Assembly: GCA_016490735.1 (NCBI GenBank) | Contig: JAEMWC010000444.1 | Coordinates: 328,501 to 392,500 of the forward strand | Length of the DNA: 64,000 bases | Source of the DNA: Pachyseris speciosa | Taxonomy: Eukaryota; Cnidaria; Anthozoa; Scleractinia; Pachyseridae | Reading direction: 5' to 3' | In this document: positions 57,428 to 64,000 of the stretch, in pieces | Position numbering within the stretch: position 1 is the stretch's first letter | Layout of the letters: the number at the start of each line of letters is the position of its first letter | Notes under the pieces: model-generated | Told to the model about the DNA's origin: nothing | The model's database searches: none | What the model saw: only the letters and a program-made list of their open reading frames with translations | Translations under genes and position numbers: made by a program

Positions 57428-57462
57428 ATCGCGAGGTCACGGGTTCAAACCCCTTTGAAGTC
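57390..57462 (+). tRNA. tRNA-Thr(GGT)-like SINE head, inverted copy
   Basis: Same structure as the minus-strand head at 57111-57183, with a canonical GCTCAGTTGGTTAGAGC A box and GGTTCAAACCC B box, but one T-stem mismatch (ACGGG / CCCTT). The same extra C is in the anticodon arm. Confidence 0.45.
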
Positions 57463-57549
57463 CTGGATTTTTTTCAGGCTTCTTTTCCCAAATTGCATAA
57501 ATTGCGTTGACAACTGCGAGGATCATTCTTCATTTGACAATAATGAAAG

Positions 57550-58340
57550 CTAACCATTTCCAAATTAAATCAGTCCTTAGGCCTAATCAGTGTAGATCAG
57601 TGCTAAACACTAGAACGCTTCTCCTTTTCTTACTGGATCTCTATTTTCTCAGTTTTCTGCCTAAGAAATGGGTTTCTGCTATCGTATGACGTGACTACTC
57701 TGATGATATGAAATGCTATATTACGTAAATGTCATATGGTGTCCACCGTCCTTTTGAGAATTGTGAACTAGTCTTAACCGATTGTTTCTTGGTAATACGT
57801 GTCCCTTCAAACAATCCTACAATCGCTTGCGCGGCCACTCAGTGTCATCGGCGTCAAAGCCTCATTCAAGACTAGTCTAACAATGCTGTAGTCTCCTTTC
57901 TTTATATTTTTCACAATTTGGTGTTTACTTTTCAGAAATTTGGAAAATTACGGGGTTTTTTTGCCTTATTCAGAGTTCATGTGCTTGGGCAATAACAGCA
58001 AATGAAACTTCTAGGACCACATGTTCACCACAAAAACAATTAACATGGACCACTTGTTGCTCTTAATAAAGGCCCTGGCAAACAAGAACACATTGTTGCG
58101 GACAGATTGTTGCTCATGATGTTCCTTGAGTGAGCAAACGAGTGGGACACAACGCAAATGTTGTGTTTCCAAACTTCGCAAACTGGGAAACATTTGTTCA
58201 GGACATAATACAGCACAACTCGTAAAAACACTCCGCGATATTACACGCCAAAACATCTAATACGATATATATATTCGTCTCGTTCATTCTCGTATAATCC
58301 CAATTATACTTTGGGTCTACGACCCTCTTATAATTAGTAA
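57550..58340. other. No gene seen
   Basis: A weak inverted pair around ACACATTGTTGC / CAAATGTTGTGT at about 58088-58170 may be an old MITE. Otherwise nothing supported. Confidence 0.4.
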
Positions 58341-58392
58341 TTATACCTCACCTAAACTCGCGTCATATAACAAATGTAAGTTCAAAGCAAGT

Positions 58393-59547
58393 TTAGCGTT
58401 TTAACACTGCCTGGTCAGCAGCGGGATCAAACTGGGGTCGATAATAAAATTTCAGGAAGATACGTTCGCCCGACCAATCAGTCATCTCCAGAATTTGTGA
58501 CAAGGTAACTCCACTCTGGGCTGCAGCAGATGTGGATGCACCACGAACAGAGTGGCGCTGAAAAACGGAGGTATTAATTCCAGAGACTGATAGGGCTGAG
58601 AGGACCCACCTAGAAACTGTGTTTGTCGAGACTGGTTTGTGGGGGGCTACAAATGACAAGAAACGTTTGTTGGGGATTGAAGGATTTAAGAGGCGCCACT
58701 GGGAAGTGCGCGCCTCATATTCCTTCAAGCAATCCACTGGACATAAATCCCTCTCTTCGGCGAAGGCAGGGTGAAAGGACACTTTTAAAGGATAACTCAA
58801 ACGAACCACCTTTGTAAGTTCTGGGAGATTGAAAACTACATGTACTCCTTCTGGCAAAAATTTTCAGAAACGCAAATCATGAGCCTGCTCTTCAGAGCTT
58901 CTTTCAGCTGAGGTAAGCTTAAACAGAATTGCCAGTTCCAGTGATAGAGAAAGAGATAATCAAGAACTTTGCTAACTTTCCAAGTGTTGGTGTACTTTGG
59001 CAAGGGAGGTTTGTACTGAAATACACCTTTCAGGAGTTGACAAACTAATGGGTGTTCCCCAACCCTCACATGCAGCATCAATAGGAGGGTGCGTTTTGGA
59101 AATAGCAGACCTATGAAGGTTGATTGTCCTGTAATCTCTCCTAAGCTGGAATAAATGTGTCGCATATTCAATGATTGCATTCAAAGGTGCTCACCCTGGA
59201 TTACTTTGTTTTGATAGACACCAGCTGACCCACTGTTTCCAAGCAGAGCCATAACAGTCTACTGTGGATTTACGCCAGGCGGACAAGAGAAGGGTTTTAG
59301 CTTGGTGCGAAATGATGTCTACCTCGTACTGTTGGCGGAGACAAGTCACGCGGTTTAAATAAGGTCCTGTAAGGGGTGTTGCTCCTGTTCCCTGGTCAAC
59401 AGTTTGGGGATGGTTAGGAGGAGTAGTGGTTGGTCTACACACAGTTCCAGGAGCAGAGGGAACCAGGATTGCGTTTCCCAAACCTGGGTAACTATCACCA
59501 GACCTGTTTGAGGCAACGCCCGATCCGTGCGAATGGTGGGAATCCAT
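58393..59547 (-). pseudogene. Tyrosine recombinase of the DIRS-like element
   Basis: Three overlapping frames make one protein. The N-terminal core-binding part (59547-59191) has LLLSAWRKSTVDCYGSAWKQ. The middle (59180-58836) has TGQSTFIGLLF, EHPLVCQLLKGVFQYKPPLP and YTNTWKVSKVLDYL. The catalytic part (58857-58393) has LCPVDCLKEYEARTSQW, FLSFVAPHKPVSTNTVSRW, QRHSVRGASTSAA (the HxxR pair) and FYYRP with the candidate nucleophile tyrosine. Two frameshifts inactivate it. In this group the enzyme integrates circular DNA without target duplication. Confidence 0.85.
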
Positions 59548-59589
59548 AACCTCTGAAGAGAAAAGGGTATCGGTCGCCTCTGCTCATGG

Positions 59590-61000
59590 GTCTGGTTTCC
59601 AACTTACATAACGAGGGAATTGGTTGGTTAGCCGAGAGGCAAAAAGGTCTATTTCTATAGGACCCCAAAGCAAATTTATTTGCTGGAACATTTCGGGCAT
59701 ACATTTAGATACCCTGGTAGGTGTTGTGCAACTACTGTTATGTCCCTGTTGAGACACCACTGCCATATTTGATATGCCAAGGAAGCGAGAATGCATGAGG
59801 ATGTGCCCCTCATTTTGTGTATGTAAGCAACTGAATTCTGGCTGTCCATTAATAAAAGGACTTTATTATGACATCTGTCTTTTACGAATGATTTCAGAGC
59901 AAATCCCCCCTGCTATCAGCTCCAAGCAGTTTATGTGCAACAAATGCTCTGTCGGAGACCAATGGCCCCCTGTGCGAAGGTCCCCACAACGAGCCCCCCA
60001 CCTCCCGAGCCTAGAGATGAAACATCTGTCTCTATAACTATATCGGGGCATTTTGATGCTAGAAGTTTTCCATTCCAGGCTAATAGGTTGTCTCGCCGCC
60101 AAATCAATTTCTCCCTGGCGTCTAGCGTAAAGGTTACTAGTGCCTCGTAATTCTGGAAACGACTGAGAGCTAAGTGTTTTACCCTCTACAGGTGGCGGTA
60201 CTTTAAGGTCTTTAAGGGGGCAGAGAAAACTGCCTGAATGGATGCATTTAGCTTCCCTAGAAACCGAGAGAGTTCTCTTACTGATACAGGGTTGTTGCTC
60301 AGTAAGGACTGACTCTCTCTCCTGATTTGACAAAGTTTTTCGTGGGTTGAGTCATAGTTACTGAATTGACTGTGAACCCAGAAATTCTAGCTGTTGACTG
60401 GGAGTTAGAACTGACTTTTTGTGGTTCACAAAGCCTAAGCTGACCAGCAAGTTGACTGTTAAGTTGGCGTGGGCTTTAGCTGGCTCGATTGATTCTGCCA
60501 TGATCAGGATGTCGTCCAAATAAATAATCAGTCTGACACCTTTTTTGCGAAGCAATGCTACAACTGGTCTTAGTATCTTGGTGAACACAAGGGGTGCTGA
60601 AGCGAACCCGAAGGGGAAGCATGTGAACTCCATGAGGGTATCTTTCCAAAGGAATCTGAGGTAGGTTTGATGCTTCTTCCAAACTGGAATGGTAAGGTAA
60701 GCGCCTTTTAAATCGATCTTACCAGATGGTCGTTTTCTTTAAAAAGATCCCACAACATGTGAATACTATCAATTTTGAAATGTTGGTGATTGATAACTGG
60801 GCGTTGGCTTCCTCCCTTGTTGGGCACAAGAAAAGAGAACTGACAGAAACGACTTGGGAGTGAGAGTTGGAAACTACATGAACTGCCCCTTTTCTTTTCA
60901 GTTGTTCGACTTCCTTGTCTATTAGGCTGGCTTGAATTTCTGAAACACGTGTACTGGGTATGCGACTCTGATAAGGGAAGATGATGCCCTTGAATAACGT
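59590..61000 (-). pseudogene. Reverse transcriptase / RNase H of the DIRS-like element
   Basis: From 5' to 3' on the minus strand: FLVPNKGGSQRPVINHQHFK (template-binding start), then after a shift MEFTCFPFGFASAPLVFTK, RLIIYLDDILIM (the YLDD catalytic box, motif C) and LGFVNHKKS. An RNase H-like section follows (SLEWKTSSIKM, SRLGRWGARCGD, LHINCLELIAGG) and then GPIEIDLFASRLTNQFPRY, which links to the recombinase. Several frameshifts and short gaps. No stretch resembling the methyltransferase of classical DIRS1 lies between the RNase H and recombinase parts. Confidence 0.85.
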
Positions 61001-62318
61001 TTAGTACCCAAGGGTTTGAAGTTAGGCTTTGCCACTGGGGAAAAAAACTTTGCAGTCGACGTCCCAAAGGAACTAAATTTGTGTTTAACAATAAATCTGG
61101 ATGTGCAAACATACCTTGGGAACAATTTAGAGACCTGAGACGCTGGTTGTCCCCCCTAGAAGAGACTCTCTTGTTGAATCGGCCGCCCCTCCAATGGGTG
61201 CGGTTGTTACATGGCCTGCCTCTGAAATAACTGTTGCCTCGCGAGCTGTAATGGCCCTCCCAGCTCGGATTTGAATTTTGGGAGGGCCGAGAATGAGAAA
61301 ACTTCTTTGAAGCATGGCTAGGTTTACGCAAGGCAGTCGAGATCACATTGGCGGTTTCGGCACATTTAGTAACCTTTCTTCCAAGCCTGGAACAAACAAA
61401 TCTTTCTTGGATACTGGTAAAACTTTCCTTAGCGAGGGAACCGTAATCAGAGCCAAGTTTATCCAGAACAAGCTTCCGGCGCCAGGTAGTCATGTGGCTG
61501 CAGGTATTTTGCCAGTAAAAACAGGGCTTTAGAAATACAGTTCTGGAGGGCATTCGCCGACAAAAGTTCGGCGCCATGTATGTGCTCCCACGCCATTGCT
61601 AGCTGGCCAGCAACATCAAGGATGAGGTCTTGTGACTTTTGTATCGGTTTATCCACAGGTTTAAATTATGGGACCAAGTCACCCAAGTACGAATCCAGGT
61701 TTGGAGTAAAAATGTATTTCACGTTCGGGCGCGGGAAATCTTTCACTATCGTCCGTCGTTAAAACGCAGAACGTTCCTTCGTAAATAACAAATGAAGTAG
61801 AGCAGACAACTCGTGCGATGCTTCCCAACGGCCAGAGGTTGTAAATTCATCCTCCTGGTCTACAAAGGGCGGCAAATCATTCGAATCCTACTCATCAATT
61901 GTAATGGATGGAGGTTTCTGAACACGAGTTGCCTGAGTTTGGCTCAACTTCTTCAGGAGCACGTTTGCCTTTGGTAGCTGTGCCATTTTTTTTTTCCATC
62001 GGAGGCTTCACCGGAGTTAACAACCGATTTTCATGACCCAGATGGTTTACTTGGGTCCACCTCGTTTGTTGAACCGGCGAGGGAACCGGTGGATGAACCT
62101 CCAAAGTTGGATGAACCAGGTTCGGATAAAAAAGCAATGAACGCATTCTTCGATAAGAGTTCAGCCATTGGACTAATGTCGCGATGGGTGCCAAGAGGAG
62201 CAAAAGGAGGTAGATTACCTGAGATTTCCACTTCAACGACGTCCGCAACTTCATCAGCCATCTTCACGCACGAGGGAACGAAGCAAAAAGGCGATATAGT
62301 GGAGCGGCCCTGCGGCAT
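61001..62318 (-). pseudogene. Gag-like region of the DIRS-like element
   Basis: Frames 62318-62031, 62254-61895 and 61656-61001 carry low-complexity and basic segments (SRGNSYFRGRPCNNRTHWRG, RGGRFNKRVSSRG) like the nucleic-acid-binding Gag of DIRS elements, and DKPIQKSQDLILDVAGQLAM. It is fragmentary, with the start not determined; about 61577-61000 runs without a stop into the reverse transcriptase. Confidence 0.6.
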
Positions 62319-62453
62319 AGAGGGGCTCTGTTCGAGGTCCTGGATGCCTTATGACGTTGATGTGTTTTGTTGTGTTCTTTGAATTTCGCTGGTTTAACTT
62401 GGAGCAATAAAGGCAATACGTTGTTATATTAGGCGAGTTTAGGTGAAGTATAA

Positions 62454-63714
62454 CTCGAGTTTCACGCACTAAGCGATCATCAGACTAAAGTTTCTGCGGA
62501 CGGTTGGTGATGTTGTAGTTGGTTTTGTTGTCCTGTAATTCCCAGATGTGCTTTGAAAGCACCGTGTCATGCGAGTGCTTTCGGCCCCCAAAAGACTACT
62601 GTTTGTGGTTGTTGTATCTCGTCTTGAAATCGTTTTTTTTTCTTCTGTCAATCCAATGGAAGTGCTTGCGTTACCAGATGCTGTTGTGACTGTCGCTTCG
62701 TAGATAACGTTCCTTGTGAGCTAGGCATTTACCATCAACAGGGCAAAGGTTCTTATTTCTGCAATTACACACCTTTCCGCTCGCTTTTAGTCAGGATCTT
62801 GTGGTTGCGGTTTTTTATCATGTTGGTTGTTGGTTGTACAGCTGTAGCTGACTTTGAGATTGTTTCTGTCGAGAATTTTGTGGTGGCGTATCATCAAGAG
62901 AGCAAGCGCTTACAAAGGAAACCCTTCCCGCTGCAACTTGTGCCTTTCTGAGAAATTCTGCATATTAACTACATCAATGCTTCTCTATGCAGTAGATAAA
63001 ATATGAGCGGGAGATCTGTTTGCAGGACTCTGCATCAAGCGTTAATGCAGCAAATGATTTGTATTGGGGTTTACAGAGGAGTACATTTGACTCAAATACT
63101 GACAGTAGATTGGTCATAACTTTTATGAATTATTAACTGAATGAATTTTACAAATATATTTATTATATTATAACTTATCTCCCTTTGTTGTAAACGAATT
63201 ATCATACATTACCATATCCACAAACATGCAATTAAAGGGAAAAATTAAACCAAGGATAGTTAAACAGAACCTCAACATGCATACCGAAACATTGTGGAAT
63301 GTATTGTTAGTGGCTTTTCGTTGGTTGACCCTGTCGTAGTAAGTTAATACAGAAGGTGCCTTCCCCCTCGCCTATCTTCATTTTCCTTGATCTTCTACTA
63401 TGGGTGAACGTTCAATTGATAATTTAAAGGTCCATTTAGCGTATGTGCCTTTAAGCGCAAGCGTATAACCCTTCATTTTCTATGTACGTGGATATAACTA
63501 CCTCTTAAATTAGCTGTAATTTAGGCATGATTTACTGTGGCGTTTGCCGATACAATGTTCTTCACAATATTTTTGGAGAAGGCGATTAAGACTTCTCCAA
63601 CAAATATTGCGATCAACAATTGCCTCCTGGAGACCTCGATGCCTTGAAATCTGTGAGAGATGTCAGCTAGTTACAAACTGTTCTATAGCAGAGTTTCAGT
63701 TGAATGTTACAGTT
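62454..63714. other. No gene seen
   Basis: One short inverted pair, AATATTTTTGGAGAAG / CTTCTCCAACAAATATT, at about 63568-63609. No coding or repeat assignment otherwise. Confidence 0.4.
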
Positions 63715-64000
63715 GAATACATACATACTTACATACATACTTTATTGAGACTCCCTTCAACAGGGCTTCAACTAAGTCATTAAATAAAACCTTCTCCGTA
63801 ACATCTAGCCATCTAAGAGATCTCCGACCCTAAGAGATATGGCCAAACGTCCTTAAACCTAATACAACTCTGGCAGCAAAAGTTCCTACCAACTGCAGAT
63901 TGTGTAGATTATGTTTAGATGTGTTCCCCCACACTGAGGAACAATAAAATAGTTTACTGAAAACAAAGCTATTTATAAGTAATAAAAGTGTTTTCTTGTC
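63715..64000 (-). pseudogene. LINE reverse transcriptase C-terminal fragment, cut by window end
   Basis: The minus strand from the window edge reads KTLLLLINSFVFSKLFYCSS, VWGNTSKHNLHNLQLVGTFA, RVVLGLRTFGHIS, a stop, then RRSLRWLDVTEKVLFNDL. This is the C-terminal region of a CR1/L2-like reverse transcriptase. After FNDL it jumps to a TATG-repeat tail (63719-63742), so the last about 100 codons are deleted. It belongs to the same broad group as 24300-24672. Confidence 0.8.

Larger units (their letters stand above)
57007..57536. mobile_element. Head-to-head pair of tRNA-derived SINEs
   Basis: Two copies in opposite orientation meet near 57295, forming a palindrome with arms of about 235 bp. 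A single perfect 13-bp direct repeat, ACAATAATGAAAG, brackets the whole (56994-57006, 57537-57549). The arms share AATGATCCTCGCAGTTGTCA and GCAATTTATGCAATT. Confidence 0.85.
58341..62453 (-). mobile_element. Tyrosine-recombinase retroelement (DIRS-like), decayed
   Basis: Bracketed by a 31-bp inverted repeat with 28 matches: TTATACCTCACCTAAACTCG... at 58341-58371 and its counterpart at 62423-62453. Reading on the minus strand the order is gag-like region, reverse transcriptase, RNase H, tyrosine recombinase. All parts are broken by frameshifts. The inverted ends and gene order fit the DIRS group. Confidence 0.85.

Noticed and set aside
57111..57462. Two functional tRNA-Thr genes
   Set aside because: Both have an extra base in the anticodon arm and lack U33, sit in an inverted SINE dimer, and share SINE bodies downstream.

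Overview
This is animal genomic DNA, most likely from a cnidarian and probably an anthozoan such as a stony coral. Genes are split by GT-AG introns. Conserved metazoan genes (an axonemal dynein light chain, a class A GPCR) sit beside secreted C-type lectin and VWA proteins. Almost every intron and spacer is filled with small inverted-repeat transposons, tRNA-derived SINEs, LINE, Penelope-like and DIRS-like remnants. The genus is an inference from repeat families that look coral-like from memory; no alignment was possible.

Layout. 0-7.8 kb is mainly repeats: a Penelope GIY-YIG remnant, a SINE, a 5'-truncated LINE, and a 1.1-kb tandem duplication. 7.86-11.6 kb is a two-exon gene for a secreted single C-type lectin, with one frameshift. 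14.07-29.85 kb is a seven-exon gene for a secreted protein of two C-type lectin domains plus a VWA domain; its 11.8-kb first intron is a transposon graveyard. 31.35-43.59 kb (minus) is a complete ten-exon DNAL1 gene of 190 codons. Only 103 bp separates its start codon from that of a divergent F-box gene at 43.69-44.89 kb. 45-50.6 kb is nested MITEs, SINE and Penelope pieces. 51.0-52.0 kb is an intronless class A GPCR. 53-57.5 kb is a tandem foldback repeat with dated insertions and a palindromic pair of SINEs. 58.34-62.45 kb (minus) is a decayed tyrosine-recombinase retroelement with inverted termini. The window ends inside another LINE.

The most notable non-textbook signal is a pair of unrelated ~1.1-kb inverted-repeat transposons, at 19.36-20.46 kb and 37.79-38.87 kb. 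Each has a perfect 9-bp target duplication, and each carries the same N-terminal slice of a RecQ-type helicase, in the same orientation as the host gene whose intron it occupies. The two lectin genes lie on the same strand and could form a local secreted-lectin cluster. DNAL1 and the F-box gene probably share a promoter.
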